Positions 17,208 to 25,789 of a stretch of 64,000 bases of DNA are shown here, in pieces. Made by a program: the position numbers and the translations under genes. The first letter of the stretch is position 1. Each line of letters starts with the position of its first letter. The stretch lies in contig JBBDNB010000043.1 of NCBI GenBank assembly GCA_040877935.1, positions 202,786 to 266,785 on the forward strand, read 5' to 3'. A model generated the notes under the pieces. The model made no database searches, was not told the origin of the DNA, and saw only the letters and a list, made by a program, of their open reading frames with translations. The DNA comes from Chitinophagales bacterium (GTDB lineage Bacteria > Bacteroidota > Bacteroidia > Chitinophagales > CAIOSU01).

Positions 17208-18878
17208 TTATTCTGAAATGGTTTCGAAGTCAATTTTGTGATAACGATCTTTTTGTAAATTGTAGTAGGTTTTATTGAGCTCACTGTGCTTAACAGGTTC
17301 GTTGTACTCTTCCAGTAATAATTGATCAGCTTTAATATATTCATACCTGTCTGTAGTTTCTTCATTATTGTAGATCACATGGATACTACTATCATGATTT
17401 AAATTGGAAAAAATCAATACATCGTGATATACATGATCCATCAAGGGGATATTAGAGTCAAGATTGTCAACATCAATAATAGCTTTGCTGATGTCATTTT
17501 GAATACAATAATCTATGATCTCTGTAGTTTGCTTGATATATGATGTGCTTACAGCTTTAACTTCATGAATGATTATAAAAGTATAAGTTGTATAGGCCAC
17601 AGTAAAAGCATAAAAGTAAGCTCTGTATTTTAAGTAGTTAAAATGAGGGAAAATCAACAGGAAAAAGGTTGAAAAAACAATGATGCGAAGTGGAATACCC
17701 CATGTATCCTGTGTCAAGGTTAAATAATTATCATTTAATTTCGGGAAAAAATCATCTAAACTTATTGAGCTGAAATTTATAACTGTACTCATTAAAATGG
17801 CATAAATGAAAAAAATACCTGTATAGAGTGCGAGTATTTTATATTGTCTTTTTGCCAAAAAAAAGAAAAGAGAATAAAAGGAGCAAAAGGTAAATAGCAT
17901 TTTCCCGTAAAAAAGATAGACAATGAATTTGCTATTTTCAGAAAGTACGTTGATATCGAGTTGTGCATACTCGAATAACACTTTCAATAAAGGGCTAAAG
18001 CACAGGCTAATGATTATCGCAAATAAAATGCCCGTAAGTTTATAATCTGTGAATATTCTCGTTTTAGAAATATAGAATATAATTAAGCCACTTATTGCAG
18101 TCCATGCCAAAAAATGTATGTTGTTTATGGGGTATATTATTTTGTCTAAAATAGAATAAATTGATACTGACATGTAACTTTTATCGTAATTATTTATGTA
18201 GTAAAATTTATTAAATAAAAGTATTGCTAAAAATACTGCCAGTGCTGTATATAATTTTTTATATTTTGAAAATTGAAGCTTTTGTGCTGAAAAAAGAATA
18301 GCTAAAATAGAAAACAAACAAATGGTTACAAGGGGATGGGATCTGATAGTAAAAAACAGCAAGACAAATGTCGATATGTATAAAATATTTTTATGCTTGA
18401 ATTTATCTATCCGCATTAATGTACTGAGCAAGAGAATCATTACAGCACACCCAGGTATTAGTTCTGCTGCGATAATAAAATAACTTACCGGGTTGGCGCA
18501 GATTTGAATAATCATAAATAACAAAGCAGAATAGACATCTTTTAAGAAAAATACAATAACTGAAAAAATTAGAAAGTACAACAGGTAAATATTAACTATA
18601 TAGGAGATCATGACCAGTTTAAGGCTTAGGCCAAGATTACTGAATAGAACAGGTAAAATTTGTTGTAAATAAACAACCTCTCTTTGCTGGGGAGAGGGAA
18701 ACCATTGATCATTGCTTATTTTGAAAATAAATGAAGTGGCATCTATCATGAATTTTTCCTGATAGAAATATATGGAATATGAAGTAGTGAATATGAAGTA
18801 AACTGCTCCAAACAAAAAAATATGTGAAAGTGTATTTTTACTATTATTGTATGTATCCAACTTTTTGGGGTTTAGCAT
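17208..18878 (-). CDS. Polytopic membrane protein, family not recognised (tandem paralogue B)
   Basis: 556 residues with the same topology as its neighbour: about twelve hydrophobic segments, then a soluble tail starting near residue 440. Shared sequences with the 15367-17004 protein include YQEKFMIDATSFIFKIS, QQREVVYLQQILPVL, VMISY, FFTIRSHPLVTICL, QDTWGIPLRIIVFS and PLMDHVYHD. The two copies are separated by a 203-bp gap without a clear gene, so they probably arose by tandem duplication and have diverged substantially. It is divergent from the SGNH gene at 18960, with 81 bp between the starts. Function unknown; membrane glycosyl- or acyl-transfer is one possibility from context only. Confidence 0.75.
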   Translation of the reverse strand: MLNPKKLDTYNNSKNTLSHIFLFGAVYFIFTTSYSIYFYQEKFMIDATSFIFKISNDQWFPSPQQREVVYLQQILPVLFSNLGLSLKLVMISYIVNIYLLYFLIFSVIVFFLKDVYSALLFMIIQICANPVSYFIIAAELIPGCAVMILLLSTLMRIDKFKHKNILYISTFVLLFFTIRSHPLVTICLFSILAILFSAQKLQFSKYKKLYTALAVFLAILLFNKFYYINNYDKSYMSVSIYSILDKIIYPINNIHFLAWTAISGLIIFYISKTRIFTDYKLTGILFAIIISLCFSPLLKVLFEYAQLDINVLSENSKFIVYLFYGKMLFTFCSFYSLFFFLAKRQYKILALYTGIFFIYAILMSTVINFSSISLDDFFPKLNDNYLTLTQDTWGIPLRIIVFSTFFLLIFPHFNYLKYRAYFYAFTVAYTTYTFIIIHEVKAVSTSYIKQTTEIIDYCIQNDISKAIIDVDNLDSNIPLMDHVYHDVLIFSNLNHDSSIHVIYNNEETTDRYEYIKADQLLLEEYNEPVKHSELNKTYYNLQKDRYHKIDFETISE

Positions 18879-18919
18879 TCTATTGAAACATCAACAAAAT
18901 TCAAGTCCTGCGAAAAACA

Positions 18920-18953
18920 TTTGTTTTATTTTCAAATTTAGTTTTTAATTTCA
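18920..18953 (+). promoter_or_regulatory. Possible Bacteroidota-type promoter for the 18960 gene
   Basis: TTTG at 18920-18923 and TAATTTCA at 18946-18953 resemble the -33 TTTG and -7 TAnnTTTG boxes, with 22 bp between them and one mismatch in the second box. Transcription would start almost at the ATG, so a leaderless message would be implied. Weak prediction in AT-rich DNA. Confidence 0.22.
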
Positions 18954-18959
18954 GTAATA

Positions 18960-19985
18960 ATGAAAAATACATTTTTCGCGCTTGCTGTATCCGGTATATT
19001 ATTGTTATTACTGGAAACCGGCAGCTTTATTTACTTGTGGTCGGTCGATGATCAAAAAAAATTCTTAGTTAATATTGAGAGTTCCCCCCAGGTATTTATA
19101 GACTATTTTGCATTTGACCAGTTTGATCCATTGCTTGGATGGTCAATGTCATACGATAATGTCAAAGCCTTGGGGTTTGAGCTTTATCATAATGCCGTTT
19201 TGCTAAATGGAAAAGAAAATAGTTGTGATAGGCCCTTGGTTATATATATAAGTGGTGGCTCTGCTACAGATATGACATTTGACAGGGATAACTGGCCTAA
19301 ATATTTACATGAGTTATTGGATGAAAACCAATATTGCAGCAAAATTTATGTTGGAGCAGTAGCAGGATACAATAGCGGACAGGAACTCCTTAAGATCATC
19401 AGGGACAGGCACAAGATTGAGCCTGATATACATCTTTCCTACTCAGGTGCGAATGAGCCGACAAATGCAGGCTATACAACAGAGTACGAACATTTGTTTT
19501 ATACTTCAAATGTAGAATCCCAGGCTCCTATATTCTTGCCCAATACCATTTATTTACTAAGAAATTTGTTGTTTCCTTCTGAGTTTAATGTTAAAGCATT
19601 TGAGCAAGTTGATCCTATTGTTTTTTGGGAAGACAATATGAAAAATATGCAGGCATTATCAATTCAGCATAAGTATTTTTATATTGGACTTCTGCAACCC
19701 GTGTATGGTTTTGGCAGTGAAAATAGCAGTGGTGAAATACCTGAAAATATAATGAACAAACATTTAAAAGATTATCAGTCATTTTATCCAGCAGCAATGG
19801 ACATTGCTGATAAATATGGTTACCTTTATGATCTAACAGCGGCTTTTTCCCACTTAAGTGAAGAAGTTATTTTTAAAGATGATTGTCATTTAATGAACAG
19901 CAGTTATCAAAAAATTATTGCAAAAGAGGTGTATCAGTTAATTTTACCGAAGTTGGAAAAATATAAAACGGAAGCAAAAGAATAA
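18960..19985 (+). CDS. SGNH-hydrolase-like protein with degenerate block I
   Basis: 341 residues with one N-terminal membrane segment (about 4-24). The domain has YISGGSATDM where GDSxT is usual (GGSAT keeps the serine), AGYNSGQEL as block II-like, YSGANEP as block III (SGANE for GxND) and KDDCHLMNSSY as block V, keeping Asp and His. It therefore belongs to the SGNH-like superfamily but to a different branch from the GDSFTEG proteins nearby. The B12-type radical SAM gene follows after 14 bp, so the two are very probably cotranscribed. This is the closest physical coupling between a radical SAM enzyme and an SGNH protein in the window. Confidence 0.75.
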   Translation: MKNTFFALAVSGILLLLLETGSFIYLWSVDDQKKFLVNIESSPQVFIDYFAFDQFDPLLGWSMSYDNVKALGFELYHNAVLLNGKENSCDRPLVIYISGGSATDMTFDRDNWPKYLHELLDENQYCSKIYVGAVAGYNSGQELLKIIRDRHKIEPDIHLSYSGANEPTNAGYTTEYEHLFYTSNVESQAPIFLPNTIYLLRNLLFPSEFNVKAFEQVDPIVFWEDNMKNMQALSIQHKYFYIGLLQPVYGFGSENSSGEIPENIMNKHLKDYQSFYPAAMDIADKYGYLYDLTAAFSHLSEEVIFKDDCHLMNSSYQKIIAKEVYQLILPKLEKYKTEAKE

Positions 19986-19999
19986 ATAGAATACCAAGC

Positions 20000-21547
20000 A
20001 TGAAAATTTGCCTTATAAAGCCACCAATACTTCACAAAGGTGCATCCTTTGCGCTGATGCCCACACCACCTTTGGGTTTGGCTTATATTGCAGGTGCTTT
20101 AAAAAAAGCAGGAATAGATGTCCAGGTGATTGATGCAACTGCAGAAGGGGTAAATAATATTGAAAAGTTCAGGGAAGGAATTTTTGTTTTTGGCCTCAAT
20201 AAGTATGAGATAGTCAGTAGAATTGACAAGGATGTTGATGTCATTTGTTTTTCATTTATGTTTACCAACAACTGGATGTATGGGCGTGAACTTATTGCAG
20301 AGGTGAAGAAGTCTTTTCCAGGGCAAACACTCATAGCCGGAGGTGAACATGTGAATGCTGCTCCTGAATATTGTATGAAGCAAGCCAAAGGACTTGATTA
20401 TATTGTATTTGGAGAAGGGGAGGAGACGATTTTGGAATTGCTGGAAGTTGACAGGAAAAAGCGGAATATCACTAAAGTTGACGGCATTGCATATCGCAAT
20501 GAAGAAGAAATTATCTGTAATATCAAAAGAAAAAGGAAAAATGATATTGCTGAAATAGTTTGGCCTGCATGGGAGCTTTTTCCTGTAAAAAAATACTTTG
20601 AAAACAGGATGTCGCACGGTGTTTTTCGGGGGGATACCCTTCCGGTGATGGCATCAAGAGGCTGTCCCTATGCCTGTACATTTTGTTCCAGTCCGCAGAT
20701 GTGGGGCAGAAAATACCAGGTTCGCCCACCAGCAGATTTTGTGGATGAACTGGAATACTTGTATAATACTTATGGTGCGGTAAATTTCGATCTCTTTGAC
20801 TTAACAGCCATTATATACAAGGACTGGATTATTGAAATGTGTCAGGAGATTATGAAGCGCGGCTTGAATATCACCTATCAGTTGCCTTCAGGAACGCGCT
20901 CTGAAGCAATCGACTATGAAGTAGCTACTCATCTCTACAAATCGGGTTGTAAGAATATTACCTATGCACCGGAATCTGGTTCAGAAACAGTATTGAAAGC
21001 AGTCAAAAAGAAAGTCAAGATCCAAAATATGCTGGACTCCATCAGGTATTCCTGCAAAGCGGGCATGAACATACACCTGAATATGATCATAGGTTTTCCA
21101 GATGACCAGCACAAAAATATATTTGAAACACTATGGTTTTTGTTGAAATGTAGTTGGTATGGTGCCAATGATGTAGCTATTGCTGTATTCACACCCTATC
21201 CCGGTAGTGAACTATTTGATAGGCTTACAGAAGAAGGCAAACTTAATATCTATGATGACAAATGTATTGAAGAGATCATAGACTCTTATGATTTATGGCC
21301 AAGTAAAGTGTATTCAAACAATATAAGTGCAGCCTGGATAAAGTTTTATGTATTCCTTTTGCTGATATCGTTTTATTCTTCTAATTATCTCTTTAGACCC
21401 ATAAGATTGTTCCGTACGCTTAAGAATTTGCTGTTCAATAAACACGAATCCAGGTTAGAACAAATTCTTTACAAGAATTTTATAAAGAATGTGTTGAATA
21501 TATTTACCATTTCAAGAATTTCCCGTACGGAAGATGCGAAAACATAA
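20000..21547 (+). CDS. B12-binding-domain radical SAM protein
   Basis: 515 residues. The N-terminal about 170 residues form a Rossmann-like cobalamin-binding domain (MKICLIKPP, PTPPLGLAYIAGALKKAGI, then FGEGEETILELL). The canonical DxHxxG base-off motif is absent, as in many family members. The radical SAM cluster motif GCPYACTFC gives C222, C226 and C229, followed by YAPESGSE and MIGFPDDQ, typical of the Elp3/MiaB/NifB-like barrel. A hydrophobic C-terminal stretch at about 440-465 may associate with the membrane. Members of this class include lipid- and glycan-modifying methyltransferases and hopanoid enzymes; no specific reaction can be assigned here. It is the second gene of a two-gene unit with the SGNH gene at 18960. 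Confidence 0.87.
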   Translation: MKICLIKPPILHKGASFALMPTPPLGLAYIAGALKKAGIDVQVIDATAEGVNNIEKFREGIFVFGLNKYEIVSRIDKDVDVICFSFMFTNNWMYGRELIAEVKKSFPGQTLIAGGEHVNAAPEYCMKQAKGLDYIVFGEGEETILELLEVDRKKRNITKVDGIAYRNEEEIICNIKRKRKNDIAEIVWPAWELFPVKKYFENRMSHGVFRGDTLPVMASRGCPYACTFCSSPQMWGRKYQVRPPADFVDELEYLYNTYGAVNFDLFDLTAIIYKDWIIEMCQEIMKRGLNITYQLPSGTRSEAIDYEVATHLYKSGCKNITYAPESGSETVLKAVKKKVKIQNMLDSIRYSCKAGMNIHLNMIIGFPDDQHKNIFETLWFLLKCSWYGANDVAIAVFTPYPGSELFDRLTEEGKLNIYDDKCIEEIIDSYDLWPSKVYSNNISAAWIKFYVFLLLISFYSSNYLFRPIRLFRTLKNLLFNKHESRLEQILYKNFIKNVLNIFTISRISRTEDAKT

Positions 21548-21553
21548 ACAACT

Positions 21554-21578
21554 GAGCTCTTAAATAATTATCGAATTC
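21554..21578 (+). repeat. 25-bp dispersed repeat, copy 1
   Basis: From GAGCTCTTAAATAATTATCG to GAATTC. The exact reverse complement occurs at 35786-35810, over all 25 bases. Both copies sit a few bases after the 3' end of a gene. It lies in the 42-bp gap between convergent genes and may act as a shared terminator-like or extragenic element. Confidence 0.75.
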
Positions 21579-21589
21579 GATTTAAAAGA

Positions 21590-24133
21590 CTATTCTTTTC
21601 CTGCAGGAACAAATATCGCCTTGATATCTGCTGTATTGCTTTTAAATGTGAGTGTAGCTGAAGCCTCGTTTTCAGATATGCCTTCCCAATGCGAAAACTT
21701 GAATCCTGCTTTGGCCACAGCTGATATAGTTACGGGAACATCCCTGAAATATTTTCCTGACCATGGATATACCGGTTTTTTGATTCCGGCAGTAGTTGCA
21801 TCTATTTTGATCGAATTTATTTTTATGTACCCATGTGATGTATCCGATACATTTAAATGGATCAAAACATCATCCTGTAGTTGAAAATATTCCTTTAAAT
21901 GATTTCTTTGTATTGCGGGTCTTTGTACTACATAATTTTTGACTTTTTTGATTTCAGATTTCCATTTAGATATGGATAAGTCCGGGAATGACCATTTCCT
22001 ATAATGTTCCTGCATAGGAGCTTCCATCATTTGTTCTACAGAATCAATAATGCCCAGTGTTCTTTCAGGATCAAAAGCAGTATTGAGCAGGTCACAAAAT
22101 CTGTTGATGAATTTCAGTTTGAAATCATCATTGTTTAAAAATGGATAGAAACTTATAGTATTCCATTCTGCTCCCGTTGATAGAATATTGTAATTCACTG
22201 CATAGTCAAAGCTATCAGTATAATATTGCATATGCATCCCCAGCCCTTCATCTACATCAAACATTATCCACCTCCATTTTCCATCAAGAGTACCAGCAGC
22301 TTTTTTTAAAACAGCTTCGGGTTTTACTCTCCAGGCCCTGCTGTTTCTTTCCGGCCAGTCGCCATTTCCTACAAATATATTGGCAATGCTATAGTCAATC
22401 AGGTTTTGAATGTCAATCCTTTCACTGGCATATTCATAATGTGATGCTATGCTCAAGTCCTTATCAATTACATAATCTTTTAGGTTTATAAATTCAATTG
22501 TACTGCTGTCAGTGATATTATCTAAGTCAATAGGTTCTTTCACTAAAATGATATCCTCAGTGTTTGCATTGTGATGTTGTGCTATATAATGTTTGTCTTG
22601 TCGCTCCCTGATATTATATACGCCAAAATACTCAGCATTGATAAACAATATGGCTGGTTGAAAACCCTGTATATCAAAATTTAATGGTTTTGAAATAAGG
22701 TGTACAATGGGGTCTCTCAGGTAGGTGCTGAATTGGTCATCCCCTCCATTTCTGAGTATTAATCTTTTGTAGCTCTTGATTTCATTACCATCAAAAAAAC
22801 CGTGCTTGAGCCTGCTTTTGCCATAGGCATTTTTGGCATAGATGCGAAATGATTTTAAAGGATACATTCTGGAATTTCCGCCCTGAATTCTCAAACCTAT
22901 AATTTGATTGATATTGCCTGTATCGCTATTGGAGTCAAAATATTCAATGTTTGCCCTGTATTCTGCTTTTTTGCCTCTTCTGTGATAATTTGCATCATTA
23001 AAGGAAAGAAATTCGTTATCCGGATTTTCGGTCAGCCACTGGTCAAAATCAATTCCCGGTGTGTATATCCCATCTTCATATCCGATCAGTTGATCTTCCT
23101 GGATACCCAGAGCAACTATTGGTAGCAATCTTTGTCTTGCATCAGGACTAACAAAATAGCTGTTGCTAGATATTGGGCACGGAATAGAACTATCCTTAAC
23201 GGCAATAGCTCTTACAATAGTGCCTTTGAAAAGCTCAAGGTTGGGTTTGTTGAATTTTGCATTTTTGAAAAGGCCGAGAAGATTTAAAAGTTCGATCAAT
23301 AATTCAGGAGGACTACTACTCACTTTGTCAAATGTTGTGGGATCAGAATTTGAGTTGTTCTTAATTAAAATGGGTTGATCGTACTTATAGGTTTTGTAGG
23401 TTCCTGTCAGGGTGTTATTTTCACTCTTTTTATTCAGGTATGAGGTTTTATAATGAAATGTTCTGCCCTCGGTATTAGAAGGCGAGGGTTCTGAGCCATC
23501 AAGGGTATAATATATTGTAGCATCAGTATCTGAATGCTTCAGGGATAAATAAAAGGAATCACTGTAAAACCCGCCTTTATGAGAGAATTTAACTTGCTCC
23601 AGGATTTCATTATATGCTGAGGAAGTATTTTCACTTCCCGGTGTAGGTTGTTTGAAGTATTTATAGCTGGAATCAGCACTTTCAACTCTACCATAAGAAA
23701 TGTCGGGCAATAATCTTACCGGCTCAATTCGGTCAATGCTTTTTCCTTGCTTATCGGTCAATAACAAAATTTCTCCTGATGCATTTATTTTCCAGTTGCA
23801 ATGCAGTTTTTTACCTGGGGTGCTTTTGTTTTTTCCTGATGCAATGATCAGTAAATAAGCACTCGGTTCAATTGTGGTGTCAGGGAAAGTCCATTTAAAT
23901 GGTTTTTCCAGATCATCAGACAAGCCATACCCCGATAAGTTGACAGCCTCATTTCCTGGATTGTAAATTTCTATCCAGTCCTGGTATAAAAGTTTTGAAT
24001 CAGTGGTGTTGGATGATACGAACTCATTGATGAGCGGTGCAGGTTGCGTTTTTGTGCAAGAGCTCAATATACAAACAGCAATAAATGTAAATACAGTGAA
24101 GCATACAAACATTATTTTTTTCCGGTAGGGCAT
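21590..24133 (-). CDS. CotH-kinase-family lipoprotein with lamin-tail, chitobiase-type and InlB-type domains
   Basis: 847 residues. The signal ends in a lipobox (ILSSC, Cys near residue 27), so it is probably a lipoprotein. Next comes a lamin-tail-like domain (about 35-165: INEFVSSN, DWIEIYNPG, NLSGYGLSDD). A chitobiase/beta-hexosaminidase C-terminal-type segment (about 185-330: YYTLDGSEPSPSN) follows, then the CotH kinase core (about 405-690: RIQGGNSRMYPLKSFRIYAK, FGVYNIRERQD, FDVDEGLGM). The C-terminus is a divergent InlB-type repeat (FSHWEG). CotH proteins are atypical protein kinases, best known from spore coats; in Bacteroidota their targets are unknown. This domain order is recurrent in secreted bacterial CotH proteins. 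It is oriented against the radical SAM operon, 42 bp away. Confidence 0.85.
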   Translation of the reverse strand: MPYRKKIMFVCFTVFTFIAVCILSSCTKTQPAPLINEFVSSNTTDSKLLYQDWIEIYNPGNEAVNLSGYGLSDDLEKPFKWTFPDTTIEPSAYLLIIASGKNKSTPGKKLHCNWKINASGEILLLTDKQGKSIDRIEPVRLLPDISYGRVESADSSYKYFKQPTPGSENTSSAYNEILEQVKFSHKGGFYSDSFYLSLKHSDTDATIYYTLDGSEPSPSNTEGRTFHYKTSYLNKKSENNTLTGTYKTYKYDQPILIKNNSNSDPTTFDKVSSSPPELLIELLNLLGLFKNAKFNKPNLELFKGTIVRAIAVKDSSIPCPISSNSYFVSPDARQRLLPIVALGIQEDQLIGYEDGIYTPGIDFDQWLTENPDNEFLSFNDANYHRRGKKAEYRANIEYFDSNSDTGNINQIIGLRIQGGNSRMYPLKSFRIYAKNAYGKSRLKHGFFDGNEIKSYKRLILRNGGDDQFSTYLRDPIVHLISKPLNFDIQGFQPAILFINAEYFGVYNIRERQDKHYIAQHHNANTEDIILVKEPIDLDNITDSSTIEFINLKDYVIDKDLSIASHYEYASERIDIQNLIDYSIANIFVGNGDWPERNSRAWRVKPEAVLKKAAGTLDGKWRWIMFDVDEGLGMHMQYYTDSFDYAVNYNILSTGAEWNTISFYPFLNNDDFKLKFINRFCDLLNTAFDPERTLGIIDSVEQMMEAPMQEHYRKWSFPDLSISKWKSEIKKVKNYVVQRPAIQRNHLKEYFQLQDDVLIHLNVSDTSHGYIKINSIKIDATTAGIKKPVYPWSGKYFRDVPVTISAVAKAGFKFSHWEGISENEASATLTFKSNTADIKAIFVPAGKE

Positions 24134-24218
24134 ATTATAAATTTGTTAACTTGAGCCAAATTATTGAAACCCGAAGCTAATTGATGATTAATTTTTGGTA
24201 CAATTATAACAACATTAC

Positions 24219-24467
24219 ATGAGATATGTGCTTAATTTTTTATTGTATATCCACACCTCTCCCAAAGTTCAATTGTTTTGGATTGTTATTTATTGGATCA
24301 TTTCCCATGGCATAAAATTAGGTTTGATATTTGTGATACTCAGAAGCAAAAATTATTCTGATATCATAGGTCTTGGAGCAATGGGATTGTTTGCCTGGCT
24401 GATATATCACGATATTCGTGTTACACAGATTGGCAGGCGAATTTTGAAAAAAATAAGACAGGGTTAA
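24219..24467 (+). CDS. Small two-span membrane protein, unknown
   Basis: 82 residues from ATG. Hydrophobic segments at about 17-42 and 48-65 are followed by a basic tail ending RRILKKIRQG, which predicts a small inner-membrane protein with a cytoplasmic C-terminus. Its TAA overlaps the stop codon of the convergent radical SAM gene (TTAA, 24464-24467). It is divergent from the CotH gene with 85 bp between starts. No family recognised; it may be a real gene because it fits the gap exactly, but its size makes this uncertain. Confidence 0.5.
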   Translation: MRYVLNFLLYIHTSPKVQLFWIVIYWIISHGIKLGLIFVILRSKNYSDIIGLGAMGLFAWLIYHDIRVTQIGRRILKKIRQG

Positions 24468-25705
24468 AACTGCAATTCTTTTGGCTTGTATTTTTTGATC
24501 ACTTCATAAAATTCAGGGAATACTTCTTTGAAATTTTCATTCCTGTATTTATCATGCCGGGCTATGTGCCTGAAAAACTCAGTAAAATCCCTTTCGTCAT
24601 GAGCATTTAGAAAAGCGATCAGGCTGTCGATGGTCTTGGTGCGCAGCTCATCCATTTCATACGAAGTGCTGACATACTTTTTCAACCTGTCTGTTATAAG
24701 TTCTTTGATATCATGCGGTATAAGTGATATGGAAAGTTCCCAGGGCATATAGACTAAATTCCAGAAAACCGGCAATCCCGGGAAATGCTTGTTGAAAAAC
24801 TCAAAATATTCAGGGAAATAGTAGATGTTCATGGTATTTACCGAGCAGCAGATTTTACACTGGATTTGATCATCGCCACTGTATCCCCCGTGCTTGATAA
24901 ACTTGTGCAGATTTTCAACCACCTGCTCCCATCTGCCACCGCTGCGCTGGTATTCAAAGCGCTTGCCTATATCGTCAATGCTGAAATTGAGATACACATT
25001 TTTGAATTGCTTGAAAAGCCTGATCAATTCTTCATTGTAATAAGTGGTATTGGTGTTGATCAATAGCGATATATGCCCAGCATGTCCTGTTTCCACACAG
25101 TAGCGCATCAGTTCAATATTCTCTTCACTCATCAGGGGCTCTCCGCCAAAGAAACCTATTTGTGTGAAATTGGGCACCCAATCACGTATAATTTTTTGAT
25201 TTTCAGGAGTCATATTAAAATGAATTTCTCCATCCACTCCATACACATCTTTGGCTTCTTTTACCCATCGTGATGATGCGTGCGACCAGCAAATTCTGCA
25301 TTTTAAATTACATACATTGCTGGCATTGATCTCTACCCGCATGGGTGAAACTGGTTTTTCAACCTGCGATTCGGGAATATCATAACCATAGGAATCGTAG
25401 CGCATGGGTTTTAAACCCATAGCCTGTTCTTTCCAGCACTGCACGCAACCTTTGTGACGGATGTTGTTCTTGAAATTGTGACGCAGTTCCTGCATGTAAT
25501 CCGAATTCCAGGCCTCTTTGATATTGAAATCCTTCGCATTGATCTCTTTTCCATTGTGCGTGATAAATCCTGTGTGGTGACTACAGGGCATGTATTTACC
25601 ATCGGCTGAAAGCAATACCTGGAAAAAGGGATAATAACAAAAGTCTGTTTTGTCAGGATCTCTCTTTACCGTTTCTTTCTTTTTCCTGAAGAATTTCGTC
25701 AGCAT
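24464..25705 (-). CDS. Radical SAM protein with N-terminal twitch/SPASM-like cysteine module (second subgroup)
   Basis: 413 residues. Pre-core cysteines are C23 (CYYPF), C41, C87 and C90, and the cluster motif CNLKCRIC is at C132, C136 and C139; FFGGEP follows near residue 188. It is nearest to the 10244-11533 protein: CRIC, similar length, and a RNENFKEVFPE C-terminal motif. The second pre-core position is Cys-Ser (PCSHH) where the paralogue has Cys-Cys, a possible difference in auxiliary cluster ligation. It is divergent from the SGNH gene at 25790 (84 bp) and touches the small membrane gene at its 3' end. Reaction unknown. Confidence 0.88.
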   Translation of the reverse strand: MLTKFFRKKKETVKRDPDKTDFCYYPFFQVLLSADGKYMPCSHHTGFITHNGKEINAKDFNIKEAWNSDYMQELRHNFKNNIRHKGCVQCWKEQAMGLKPMRYDSYGYDIPESQVEKPVSPMRVEINASNVCNLKCRICWSHASSRWVKEAKDVYGVDGEIHFNMTPENQKIIRDWVPNFTQIGFFGGEPLMSEENIELMRYCVETGHAGHISLLINTNTTYYNEELIRLFKQFKNVYLNFSIDDIGKRFEYQRSGGRWEQVVENLHKFIKHGGYSGDDQIQCKICCSVNTMNIYYFPEYFEFFNKHFPGLPVFWNLVYMPWELSISLIPHDIKELITDRLKKYVSTSYEMDELRTKTIDSLIAFLNAHDERDFTEFFRHIARHDKYRNENFKEVFPEFYEVIKKYKPKELQF

Positions 25706-25789
25706 ATCATTAATATTTCGGTACTATACAAAACTATGGTATTTTTGATGGAATGAACACTCTGATTATAGAAATAAAAACACTGCATT

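Noticed and set aside
20000..21547. Canonical cobalamin DxHxxG motif
   Set aside because: Looked for in both B12-type radical SAM proteins; not found, so B12 binding is inferred from fold text only.
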